Shown: positions 16,878 through 24,198 of the stretch, in pieces | How positions within the stretch are numbered: position 1 is the first letter of the stretch | Layout: each line of letters begins with the position of its first letter | NCBI GenBank assembly: GCA_963775635.1 | Contig: CAVZJO010000001.1 | Location: 72,572-136,571, forward strand | Direction of reading: 5' to 3' | DNA from: JALORV01 sp963775635 | Lineage (GTDB): Bacteria > Pseudomonadota > Gammaproteobacteria > Burkholderiales > Burkholderiaceae_F | Length of the DNA stretch: 64,000 nucleotides | The notes under the pieces: generated by a model | Databases searched by the model: none | What the model was told of the DNA's origin: nothing | Seen by the model: the letters and a program-made list of their open reading frames with translations, nothing else | Made by a program: the position numbers and the translations under genes

Positions 16878-18170
16878 TTACGGAAGTACGCGGTCGATCG
16901 TGACCGTCACGTCCCTGGTGCCAACCGCGACAGGCTTGGAAAGCCCTTCGAGATCGCCGCTGGATGGCATCGGCCGGCCTGACTTCGAGACCCGCGCACC
17001 AACGACGACCGACGGCGCGGTCGAAAGCGTCATCTCCGGCGACATCGCCATCGTGTCGTCCAGCGTGAATTTCGCAGGCAGTTCGGATACCTTCACCTGC
17101 GTCAACGCGAGCGGCATCCGTGATCCTTCGGCACGACGCGCGAAGATGAACACGGTGTCGGTCGGCCCTGCCTTTGCCTTGATCGCTTCGGACAGGTTGA
17201 CGACGCCGCCGACTGTGCTTCCGGCCTTTGGCGAAGCTGCCTTCGCGGTTGCCGCAGTTGAAGAGGCTGCCGCGGCCGGCGTCTTCGGCGCCGCTTTCTG
17301 CGCGGCGACCGCGACGGGTGCGTCCGCGGGAAGGCCGCCCAGTTGCCGTGCCTCGTTGATGCTCGGCGTGATCGACTTCACGATCGGCGAATCCGCCGGC
17401 TGCGACGATCGCAACCGCTCCCAGTAGTCGACAGCGCCCTTGTAATCCTTGCGGTCGAAGGCCGCGGTGCCTGCCATTGCCAGCGCCTTCCAGTGAGTCG
17501 GATTGATCGCCAGCGCCTGCTGCACAAGTTCGCTCGGCTTGCCGCTCAGATCCCGCCCGTTGGCCATCGCGAGCGCATCGGCATAGTCGGCCAGCAGGTC
17601 TGGTTCGTTCCGCACAAGCTGCGTCAGCCTTTCATAGGCTGCCGCGGCTTCGGGGAACTTGCGCATCGTGTAGTAGCTTCGTGCGAGCACGACCCAGCCC
17701 TCGACATTGTCGGGCTCCTTTTGCAGGCGCTCGGCGAGCTTCGCGACCATCTCGTCGACCTGATCCGGCGTCAGCTGGTGCGCAGATTCGGGGGGGGTTG
17801 CGAGCGGCGAAAATGCTTCGGGCGCGCCGAGCTTCCAGTACAGCAGACCGGCCAGCACCGGCACCGCGACCGCAAGCACCATGGCCGAAGTCTTGCCGGA
17901 GTGCACCGGGCGCGCCTGCGGCGCTTTGTCGACGCGGGCCTCCTCGAGCAGCCGGCGTTCGAGTTCCTGGCGCGCTTCGCGATATAGCGGCTCCGAAATG
18001 GCGCCACGCGAGAGATCGGCGTCGAGATCGGCAAACTGGTCTCGATAGATGCTGGCGTTGGCGGCGTGGCGCTCCACGGTGCCGCGCCGCGCGGTCCGCA
18101 GCAGCGGCCACAGCAGCCACGTGAGGGCGATGACCACCATGACGGTGGCAACGGCGATGAAGGCAGTCAC
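16878..18170 (-). CDS. ccmI: cytochrome c maturation protein CcmI
   Basis: 430 residues. The GTG at 18170 overlaps the ccmH stop, giving translational coupling, and directly yields the N-terminal helix (VTAFIAVATVMVVIALTWLLW); the longer open frame back to 18329 is a shadow inside ccmH. A second helix (MVLAVAVPVLAGLLYW) follows at about 130. The periplasmic part holds TPR repeats at about 165-300 (VEGWVVLARSYYTMRKFPEAAAAYERL), an Ala-rich linker, and a C-terminal domain (about 340-430). CcmI binds apocytochromes c and delivers them to the CcmFGH heme ligation complex. It is the last ccm gene before the nitrite reductase. Confidence 0.92.
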   Translation of the reverse strand: MTAFIAVATVMVVIALTWLLWPLLRTARRGTVERHAANASIYRDQFADLDADLSRGAISEPLYREARQELERRLLEEARVDKAPQARPVHSGKTSAMVLAVAVPVLAGLLYWKLGAPEAFSPLATPPESAHQLTPDQVDEMVAKLAERLQKEPDNVEGWVVLARSYYTMRKFPEAAAAYERLTQLVRNEPDLLADYADALAMANGRDLSGKPSELVQQALAINPTHWKALAMAGTAAFDRKDYKGAVDYWERLRSSQPADSPIVKSITPSINEARQLGGLPADAPVAVAAQKAAPKTPAAAASSTAATAKAASPKAGSTVGGVVNLSEAIKAKAGPTDTVFIFARRAEGSRMPLALTQVKVSELPAKFTLDDTMAMSPEMTLSTAPSVVVGARVSKSGRPMPSSGDLEGLSKPVAVGTRDVTVTIDRVLP

Positions 18171-18640
18171 GATGTCGTCTTGTCGTTGGAGGCCTGGGCC
18201 AGCAGGCGCTCGGCCTCGGCACGCTCGGCATCGGTCAGCGGGCGATCCTCGATCCGGGCGCGGCGGGACTTCAGCGTTCGATAGAAGAACGTCACTGCCA
18301 CCAGCAGCAATGCGAGCGGCCCGACCCACAGCAGTACCGTAGTGGCCTTGAATGGCGGGCGATACAGCACGAAGTCGCCATAGCGGGTCACCATGTAATC
18401 GACGATCTCAGCGTCCGAGCGCCCGGCCTTGATCTGCTCGTTGATCTGGTTGCGCAGGTCGACAGCCAGATCGGCGTTCGACTCCGCGATCGTCTGGTTC
18501 TGGCAGACGAGGCAGCGTAGCTGCGCCGACAGATCGACCAAGCGTCTGGCTGCTACCGGGTCGAGCTGGGTCGGCTCGGCCGCTGCCATGCTCGTCAACG
18601 GCAGACACGACAGCAGTATCGCCGCGAGGACGCGCCTCAT
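18167..18640 (-). CDS. ccmH: cytochrome c maturation protein CcmH (CcmL)
   Basis: 157 residues with a signal peptide (MRRVLAAILLSCLPLTSMAAA), the redox motif LRCLVCQNQ with C43 and C46 in the periplasmic domain, and one C-terminal membrane helix (VLLWVGPLALLLVAVTFFY). It reduces the Cys-Cys pair of apocytochrome c before heme attachment, together with CcmG and CcmF. This is the short form, consistent with a separate CcmI. The ATG at 18640 lies 70 bp downstream of the ccmG stop, across a hairpin-rich spacer; the 3' end overlaps ccmI. Confidence 0.93.
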   Translation of the reverse strand: MRRVLAAILLSCLPLTSMAAAEPTQLDPVAARRLVDLSAQLRCLVCQNQTIAESNADLAVDLRNQINEQIKAGRSDAEIVDYMVTRYGDFVLYRPPFKATTVLLWVGPLALLLVAVTFFYRTLKSRRARIEDRPLTDAERAEAERLLAQASNDKTTS

Positions 18641-18651
18641 GTCGCCCCCTT

Positions 18652-18680
18652 CGCCCTACGGGCTGTCCCCCCGAGGGGGA
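18652..18680. repeat. paired GC hairpins in the ccmG-ccmH spacer
   Basis: Two small inverted repeats lie side by side: GCCC-TAC-GGGC at 18652-18662 and TCCCCC-CGA-GGGGGA at 18666-18680. The look of the spacer (CTCCCCCTCGGGGGG with flanking GAAGGCGCTCG) is like short intergenic repeats common in Burkholderiales. It may tune expression between ccmG and ccmH. No T-run follows, so it is not a typical terminator. Confidence 0.45.
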
Positions 18681-18710
18681 GCGAGCGCCTTCGGAGCGGC
18701 CGTGCGGCGC

Positions 18711-19260
18711 TCACTGGACCGCTCCTGGCTTGCTCAGCTCCGCGAGCAACGGGGCCATCTTCTTCTGCCACACCTCTTCGGTGATCGGCCCGATCTGCTT
18801 GTAGCGAATGACACCGGCCTTGTCGATGACGAAGGTCTCGGGAACACCGTAGACGCCATAGTCGATGCCGACACGCCCGTCGAGATCCTTGACCGACAGC
18901 GTGTACGGGTTGCCGAACTGCGCGAGCCACGCTTTGGCGGCTTCGGGCTTGTCCTTGTAGTTGAGCCCGATGATCGGCACCGTCTTCTTCTTCGCCAAGT
19001 CCACCAGCAGCGGATGCTCCTGGCGGCAGGCCACGCACCACGACGCCCACACGTTGAGCAGCCACACCTGCCCTTTCATGTCGGCCGGTGCGAACGCGGC
19101 TTGCGGCTCGGCGAGTTGTTGCAGCGAGAACGTCGGTGCCGCCTTATCGATGAATGGCGACGGCACTTCGCGCGGATTGAGCCACAGGCCGCGCATCAGG
19201 AACACCGCGACGATCAGGAACGTCGCGAGCGGCAAGCAGATAGAGAAGCAGTCTGCGCAT
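18711..19260 (-). CDS. ccmG: thioredoxin-like CcmG/DsbE, frameshifted near the start
   Basis: The thioredoxin domain is intact: WASWCVAC active site, GVYGVPETFVIDKAG with the cis-Pro, and the CcmG-type segment LNPREVPSPFIDKAAPTF. The natural start ATG at 19260 is 4 bp after the ccmF stop and reads MRRLLLYLL, but an extra base in the AA pair near 19234-19235 shifts the frame. Removing it gives a normal N-terminal helix (PLATFLIVAVFLMRGLWL) and a protein of about 182 residues. A TTG within this helix could serve as a late start if the base is real. CcmG is the membrane-anchored reductant for apocytochrome thiols in the periplasm. Confidence 0.85.
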
Positions 19261-19264
19261 GTCT

Positions 19265-21235
19265 TCAGGCTGTAGCGCGGGCGCCTGCGACTGCTTCGCT
19301 GCGGCGTGCGGCCAGGCGATAGCGCCGGTCGGACAGCGCGAGCAGGCCGCCGAGTGCCATCAGCACGCACCCGCCCCAGATCCACGTCACGAACGGCTTG
19401 TGATAGACACGCACACTCCACGCGCCCCTCGCCACCGGTTCGCCCAGCGAAACATAGATGTCGCCGAGCGGGCCCGAATCGATGGCTGCTTCGGTCATCG
19501 GCATCTGCTGGACGTTGTAGATGCGCTTTTCCGGATAGAGCTGCCGGACGACCTTTCCGTCGCGGCTCACCTCGACCGTCCCGCGCGCGCCGGTGTAATT
19601 CGGTCCGCGAATGTCGCGCGTGCCCTCGAACTTGAACACGTAGCTGCCGACGCTGACCGTGTCGCCGACGTCCATACGAACGTCGCGCTCGACTTCAAAA
19701 CCCTTGACCAACGTGACGCCGATCACGAACGCGGCAACGCCGAGATGGGCGAGCTGCATGCCCCAGTAGGCGCGTCCTTGTGCAGCCAGCCGCTCGCGCA
19801 GTCCGCCGCGGATGTGGCGCACGCGTTCCATGATATTGACGACCGCGGATGCAATGACCCAGAACGCGAGGACGAGACCGAAAGAGATGAGCGGAGTCCA
19901 GCGGCCCGCGAGGAACGGAGCGATCACGCCGGCGACCACCGCCACACCCAGTGCCCACTTGAGCCGCGTCGTCAGGTCGGGCAGTTCGGCCCGCTTCCAG
20001 CGCGCGATCGGTCCGATTCCCATCAGGAACAGCAGCGGCGCCATGATGGGCACGAACACCGTATCGAAGTACGGCGGCCCGACGGAGATCTTGCCGAGGT
20101 TCAGCGCGTCGAGGAACAGCGGATACAGCGTGCCCAGCAGCACCGACGCGCAGGCCACCATCAGGAACACGTTGTTCATCAGCAGCAGCGACTCGCGCGA
20201 GACGGTTTCGAACTTTCCGCCGAGGCCGACCTTCGGCGCGCGCCATGCGAACAGCGCCAGCGAGCAGCCGATGACTGCCACCAGGAAGCCGAGGATGAAC
20301 ACGCCGCGTCGCGGATCGGTCGCGAAGGCATGCACGGAGGTCAGCACGCCGGAGCGCACGAGGAAGGTGCCGAGCAGAGACAGTGAGAAGGTGCAGATGG
20401 CCAGCAGCACGGTCCAGCTGCGGAAACTGCCGCGCTTCTCGGTCACTGCCAGCGAGTGGATCAGTGCGGTGCCGACGAGCCACGGCATGAACGATGCATT
20501 CTCGACCGGATCCCAGAACCACCAGCCGCCCCATCCGAGTTCGTAATACGCCCACCAGCTGCCGAGCGCGATACCGAGCGTGAGGAAGCACCAGGCGAGC
20601 GTCGTCCACGGACGGGACCAGCGCGCCCAGGCTGCGTCGAGCTTGCCTCCCAGCAGCGCGGCGATCGCAAAGGCAAAGGCCACCGACATGCCGACATAAC
20701 CCATGTAGAGCATCGGCGGATGGAACACCATGCCCGGATCCTGCAGCAGCGGGTTCAGATCGCGCCCATCGGCCGCCGGCGGAAACAGCCGGTCGAACGG
20801 ATCCGAAGTGGTCAGCATGAACAGCAGGAAGCCGACCGACACGACACCCTGCACGCCGATCACCCGGGCCACCATCTCGTCCGGCAGATGGCGCGAGAAG
20901 GTCGCCACGGCGAACGTCCACCAGGCCAGCATCAGCACCCACAGCAGCATCGAACCTTCGTGCGAGCCCCAGCTCGCTGCGATCCGGTACTGCAGCGGCA
21001 GTTGCGAGTTCGAGTTGGTGGCGACGTTGATCACCGAGAAATCGTTGTTGACGAACGAGGCGACCAGGCACAGCCACGCCAGCGTGACGAAGAACGCCTG
21101 CCCGCGCGCGGCCGGTCGCGCGACCGACATCCATACGCGGTCACCGCGCGCAGCACCGGCGATCGGCAGCGCCGCCTGCACGGCGGCGATCAGCAGCGCG
21201 AGGATCAGTGCGAAGTGACCGATTTCCGGAATCAT
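19265..21235 (-). CDS. ccmF: heme lyase subunit CcmF
   Basis: 656 residues, about 15 membrane helices. The WWD heme-handling motif is present (WGGWWFWDPVENASFMPW, about residues 235-250), along with the conserved CcmF start (MIPEIGHFALILALLIA) and a large periplasmic C-terminal domain (VERDVRMDVGDTVSVGSYVF). CcmF receives heme from CcmE and attaches it to the reduced CxxCH of the apocytochrome, working with CcmH and CcmI. Length is normal for the family. No second CcmF/NrfE-type paralogue is in the window, although the octaheme reductase needs heme at a CxxCK site. Confidence 0.95.
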   Translation of the reverse strand: MIPEIGHFALILALLIAAVQAALPIAGAARGDRVWMSVARPAARGQAFFVTLAWLCLVASFVNNDFSVINVATNSNSQLPLQYRIAASWGSHEGSMLLWVLMLAWWTFAVATFSRHLPDEMVARVIGVQGVVSVGFLLFMLTTSDPFDRLFPPAADGRDLNPLLQDPGMVFHPPMLYMGYVGMSVAFAFAIAALLGGKLDAAWARWSRPWTTLAWCFLTLGIALGSWWAYYELGWGGWWFWDPVENASFMPWLVGTALIHSLAVTEKRGSFRSWTVLLAICTFSLSLLGTFLVRSGVLTSVHAFATDPRRGVFILGFLVAVIGCSLALFAWRAPKVGLGGKFETVSRESLLLMNNVFLMVACASVLLGTLYPLFLDALNLGKISVGPPYFDTVFVPIMAPLLFLMGIGPIARWKRAELPDLTTRLKWALGVAVVAGVIAPFLAGRWTPLISFGLVLAFWVIASAVVNIMERVRHIRGGLRERLAAQGRAYWGMQLAHLGVAAFVIGVTLVKGFEVERDVRMDVGDTVSVGSYVFKFEGTRDIRGPNYTGARGTVEVSRDGKVVRQLYPEKRIYNVQQMPMTEAAIDSGPLGDIYVSLGEPVARGAWSVRVYHKPFVTWIWGGCVLMALGGLLALSDRRYRLAARRSEAVAGARATA

Positions 21236-21244
21236 CCTGAGCTC

Positions 21245-21694
21245 CTACGGTACTTTGACCGTCTTCTGCGCCTTGGTCGCCTGCTCGACGGCATGCGCCG
21301 CCTCGGGCGGCATGTAGTTTTCGTCGTGCTTGGCCAGCACCTCTTGCGCGCGGAACGTGCCATCGGGCCCGAGTCGGCCCTGCGCGACGACGCCCTTGCC
21401 TTCCTTGAACAGATCCGGAAGGATCCCCGAGTAGGTCACCGGGATTACCTTCGCCGTGTCGGTCACATTGAAATTCACCGTGAGGCCGTCGCTGCCGCGT
21501 TTGAGGCTGCCCTGCTCGACGAGTCCACCGATGCGGAACGCCTTTCCGACCGGCGCCTCCTTGTTCGCGACCTGCGTCGGACTGTAGAAGAACACCAGGT
21601 TTTCCTGGAAGGCCGACAGCACCAGCGCCACCGCGATGCCCAGTCCGGCCAGCGCGCCGACGATCAGCGCCATCCGCTTGTGTCTTGGTTTCAT
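21245..21694 (-). CDS. ccmE: periplasmic heme chaperone CcmE
   Basis: 149 residues. N-terminal membrane anchor (LIVGALAGLGIAVALVLSAF), then a periplasmic OB-fold. The heme-binding signature HxxxY is H123-D-E-N-Y127 (AKHDENYMPPE), where the His links covalently to heme. The start overlaps the ccmD stop (ATGA), and the gene ends 9 bp before ccmF. CcmE takes heme from CcmC, under control of the CcmAB ATPase, and passes it to CcmF. Confidence 0.95.
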   Translation of the reverse strand: MKPRHKRMALIVGALAGLGIAVALVLSAFQENLVFFYSPTQVANKEAPVGKAFRIGGLVEQGSLKRGSDGLTVNFNVTDTAKVIPVTYSGILPDLFKEGKGVVAQGRLGPDGTFRAQEVLAKHDENYMPPEAAHAVEQATKAQKTVKVP

Positions 21695-21870
21695 GCAGCA
21701 CCTCTACCACGCGCGATTTCGCGCACCACTTCGGCCACCGCCGCCAGGCGACGCGCCCTCAGCTGCCAGACCTCAGCCAGCACGATCGCCGCCACCATGC
21801 CGAAGGATCCCCAGACATACAGGCCATAACCGCCCATCGTCCAGAAGTTTGCCCAACTTCCCCAGTTCAC
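21691..21870 (-). CDS. ccmD: small membrane protein CcmD
   Basis: 59 residues from a GTG at 21870 that overlaps the ccmC stop; GGGGAAG lies just upstream. The protein begins with the family motif NWGSWANFWTMGGYGLYVWGS, spans the membrane once (GMVAAIVLAEVWQL), and has a basic C-terminus (RARRLAAVAEVVREIARGRG). CcmD stabilises the CcmC-CcmE complex and helps release holo-CcmE. It overlaps ccmE by 4 bp. Confidence 0.9.
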   Translation of the reverse strand: MNWGSWANFWTMGGYGLYVWGSFGMVAAIVLAEVWQLRARRLAAVAEVVREIARGRGAA

Positions 21871-22628
21871 TTGAGCTTCCCCTGCGCCGCGAGTTCCCGC
21901 ACCCAGTCGGCGCGCTTTTCCCGCTCGAGGATCAGAGTGCGCACGCGGAACAGCACAGCCGCGAGAGCGTACATCCAGACCGCGAGCGCCATGATCAGCA
22001 TTCCCCACAGCATCGTCGTGGCCATGGTCGAGCCCTTGAGGCTCACCGAGGCGCCTTGGTGCAGCGTGTTCCACCACTTGACCGAGAAATAGATGATCGG
22101 CACGTTGATCACGCCAACGATCGCCAGCACCGCGCCTGCCTTGTCAGCCCGCCGCCGATCATCGATCGCCGCCTGCAACGCGATGAAACCGAGAAAGAGG
22201 AACAACAGGATCAGTTCAGACGTCAGGCGCGCGTCCCACACCCAGTAGGCGCCCCAGGTCGGCCTGCCCCATAGCGCACCGGTCCACAGCGCGAGGAACG
22301 TCATCAGCGCTCCGGTCGGTGCAATTGCCGTTGCCAGCATCGACGACAGCCGCGTGTTGAACGCCAAACCGATCGCCGCCCAGAACGCCATCACGACGTA
22401 CAGGAACATCGACATCCAGGCCGTCGGCACGTGGATGAAGATGATGCGGTAGCTGTCGCCCTGCGTCGCGTCGGTCGGCGCAACCAGAAAGCCGACGTAT
22501 AGCCCGATCACGGTGAGGATCGCGGCCAGTCCGACGCACCACGGAATCAGTTTCCCGGCGAGCGGAAAGAAGGTTTGCGGCGAGGCGAACCAGTACCAGT
22601 TGAACCGGGGCGCGGTGGTCGTGGTCAT
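21867..22628 (-). CDS. ccmC: heme-handling protein CcmC
   Basis: 253 residues, six membrane helices. The WWD motif is seen in PTWGAYWVWDARLTSELIL (about residues 120-140), flanked by candidate heme-ligand His residues (IIFIHVPTAW and the helix-5 region). CcmC attaches heme to the His of CcmE on the periplasmic side. ATG 22628 begins MTTTTAPRFNWYWFASP, close to the usual N-terminus. It lies 38 bp after the ccmB stop. Confidence 0.94.
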   Translation of the reverse strand: MTTTTAPRFNWYWFASPQTFFPLAGKLIPWCVGLAAILTVIGLYVGFLVAPTDATQGDSYRIIFIHVPTAWMSMFLYVVMAFWAAIGLAFNTRLSSMLATAIAPTGALMTFLALWTGALWGRPTWGAYWVWDARLTSELILLFLFLGFIALQAAIDDRRRADKAGAVLAIVGVINVPIIYFSVKWWNTLHQGASVSLKGSTMATTMLWGMLIMALAVWMYALAAVLFRVRTLILEREKRADWVRELAAQGKLK

Positions 22629-22666
22629 CGGTCTTCAGCGCGACTGGCGCGACGGCCGGTCATCGA

Positions 22667-23335
22667 TCACTCCACGGAAATGCGCAGCGCCAGCCCGACG
22701 ATCCAGGGTGTCAGCACCATCGCGAACAGCAGGAAGGCTCCCAGCAGCAGCAGATAGGCGGCGTAGCCGACGCCCGCCGCCACTGCACCGACCGCGCCCG
22801 CGCCGAAGATCAGCACCGGGATGAACAGCGGCAGCACGAGCAACGATGTTAACACTCCCCCTCCGCGCAGACCGAGCGTGAGCGCGGCGCCGACCGCGCC
22901 GATCAGGCTCAGCACCGGCGTACCGAGCAGCAGCGACGCGACCAGCACAGTCGTCTCGGCGAACCCGATGTCGAACACCACGCCGAACACGATTGCGATG
23001 ACCGTCAGCGGCAGTCCAGTGGTGAGCCAGTGCGCGGTCGTCTTGCCCATCACGATCAGCGGCAGCGGCTCGGCCGACAGCAGCATCTGCTCCAGCGTGC
23101 CATCGGCATGGTCGTTGGCGAACAGGCGCGGCAGCGACAGGATTGCCGCCAGCAGCGCCGCCACCCAGACCACGCCCGGCGCGATTGCCCTGAGCAGGTT
23201 GGGTTCCGGGCCGATGCCGAGCGGCACGATCGTGACGACGACGACGAAGAAGAACAGCGTGTTGAGGACGTCGGCCTTCTGGCGCGCGGCCAGCAGCAGG
23301 TCGCGCCGGATCATCTGCAGATAGACAGTCAGCAC
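22667..23335 (-). CDS. ccmB: ABC exporter permease CcmB
   Basis: 222 residues, six membrane helices, with the family segment IRRDLLLAARQKADVLNTLFFFVVVVTIVPLG near the N-terminus. The GTG at 23335 overlaps the ccmA stop by 7 bp; ATG 23314 (MIRRDLLLAAR) is an alternative that fits the family start better. CcmB is the membrane part of the CcmAB transporter, whose ATP hydrolysis releases holo-CcmE from CcmCD. Confidence 0.92.
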   Translation of the reverse strand: MLTVYLQMIRRDLLLAARQKADVLNTLFFFVVVVTIVPLGIGPEPNLLRAIAPGVVWVAALLAAILSLPRLFANDHADGTLEQMLLSAEPLPLIVMGKTTAHWLTTGLPLTVIAIVFGVVFDIGFAETTVLVASLLLGTPVLSLIGAVGAALTLGLRGGGVLTSLLVLPLFIPVLIFGAGAVGAVAAGVGYAAYLLLLGAFLLFAMVLTPWIVGLALRISVE

Positions 23336-24006
23336 GCCGCATCCTCGGCCTCGCGTAGCGAGGTGAACGCTCCGACCGCGCCGAGTTCGACATGTCGGCG
23401 GCGCGCCGCCTCGACCGGCACCTCCTGGTGCGTCGTCAGCACGACCGTGTTGCCGCGCTGCAAGTGCTGCGCGATCAGCGCGCTCAGGTTGGCCACGCCG
23501 CGCGTGTCGAGAGCGGTGAACGGCTCATCGAGGATCCACAGCGCGACCGACTCGCTGACGTAGAGCCGCGCCAGCGCGACGCGGCGGCGCTGACCCTGCG
23601 ACAGGAAGCGCGCCATTGTGTCTTCGAAACCCGCCAGTCCAACCGCGTCCAGCGCCTGCGCCAGCCTCGTTTCATCGGCGTTGCGGCCGGCCACGCGCAC
23701 GGCGACCCGCAGGTTTTCGCGCACCGTCAGGTCGTCCTTGACGCCATTCAGATGGCCGATGTACACGAGGTCCTTCCAGTAGTCCTCGCGCAATCGGCGG
23801 ATGTTCTCTCCGTTCCAGCGGACCTGCCCAGCGGTCGGTTCGAGCAGGCCGCACATGATGCGCAGCAGGCTCGTCTTGCCGGTACCGTTCGGGCCGGCGA
23901 CGCGCAGCAGCGCGCCCTGCTCGGCCGAGAACGACAGGCCGGAAAAGAGCAGCCGTTCGCCGCGCTCGCAGCGGAGATCCACGCCTTCAATCATCGGAAA
24001 CGGCAC
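23329..24006 (-). CDS. ccmA: ABC transporter ATPase CcmA
   Basis: 225 residues. Walker A is GPNGTGKTS (about 39-47), the signature is LSQGQRRRVALARL, Walker B is LWILDEPFTALD, and the switch His is in TTHQE. The segment CERGERLLFSGLSF is typical of CcmA. The GTG at 24006 or the ATG at 23994 may start it; neither has a strong SD. It is the first gene of the ccm operon, which runs ccmABCDEFGHI without large gaps. A GTTACA-N5-TGTAAC palindrome lies 45 bp upstream. Confidence 0.93.
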   Translation of the reverse strand: MPFPMIEGVDLRCERGERLLFSGLSFSAEQGALLRVAGPNGTGKTSLLRIMCGLLEPTAGQVRWNGENIRRLREDYWKDLVYIGHLNGVKDDLTVRENLRVAVRVAGRNADETRLAQALDAVGLAGFEDTMARFLSQGQRRRVALARLYVSESVALWILDEPFTALDTRGVANLSALIAQHLQRGNTVVLTTHQEVPVEAARRRHVELGAVGAFTSLREAEDAAC

Positions 24007-24050
24007 GCAGCACCATGTTGCGGCGCGCAGAGTACGGGAGGGGAGCGGCC

Positions 24051-24067
24051 GTTACAAGTTGTGTAAC
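24051..24067. promoter_or_regulatory. palindrome upstream of ccmA, candidate operator
   Basis: GTTACA at 24051-24056 and TGTAAC at 24062-24067 form a perfect inverted repeat with a 5-bp spacer, 45 bp before the ccmA start. Position and symmetry suggest a dimeric regulator or a site in the ccm promoter. No T-run follows, so it is not a terminator. The arms resemble those at 33451-33470 (GTTA-CA/TG-TAAC) but with different spacing. Confidence 0.4.
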
Positions 24068-24119
24068 AGTGAAATTGGAGATACGTCAATCCGCCGAATG
24101 ACGTGGGACAAAGGATGTA

Positions 24120-24138
24120 GGCCGCGCACGGCGCGGCC
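24120..24138 (-). terminator. hairpin after the mtrB-like gene, possible weak terminator
   Basis: GGCCGCGC-ACG-GCGCGGCC is a perfect 8-bp GC stem with a 3-base loop, 60 bp after the stop of the MtrB-like gene on the minus strand. Only a poor T-rich stretch follows (ATCCTTTG), so termination may be partial, with some read-through into the ccm operon. Confidence 0.45.
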
Positions 24139-24198
24139 TCAGTGCCTGCCCTTCCCGGGCCTTGTCTTCCCCGCGAACAGCGCCGGTCCGCGGGCCCG

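Noticed and set aside
20456..21829. 457-codon open frame opposite ccmF/ccmE
   Set aside because: Antisense to well-identified ccm genes and very rich in Arg and Gln; no start signals.
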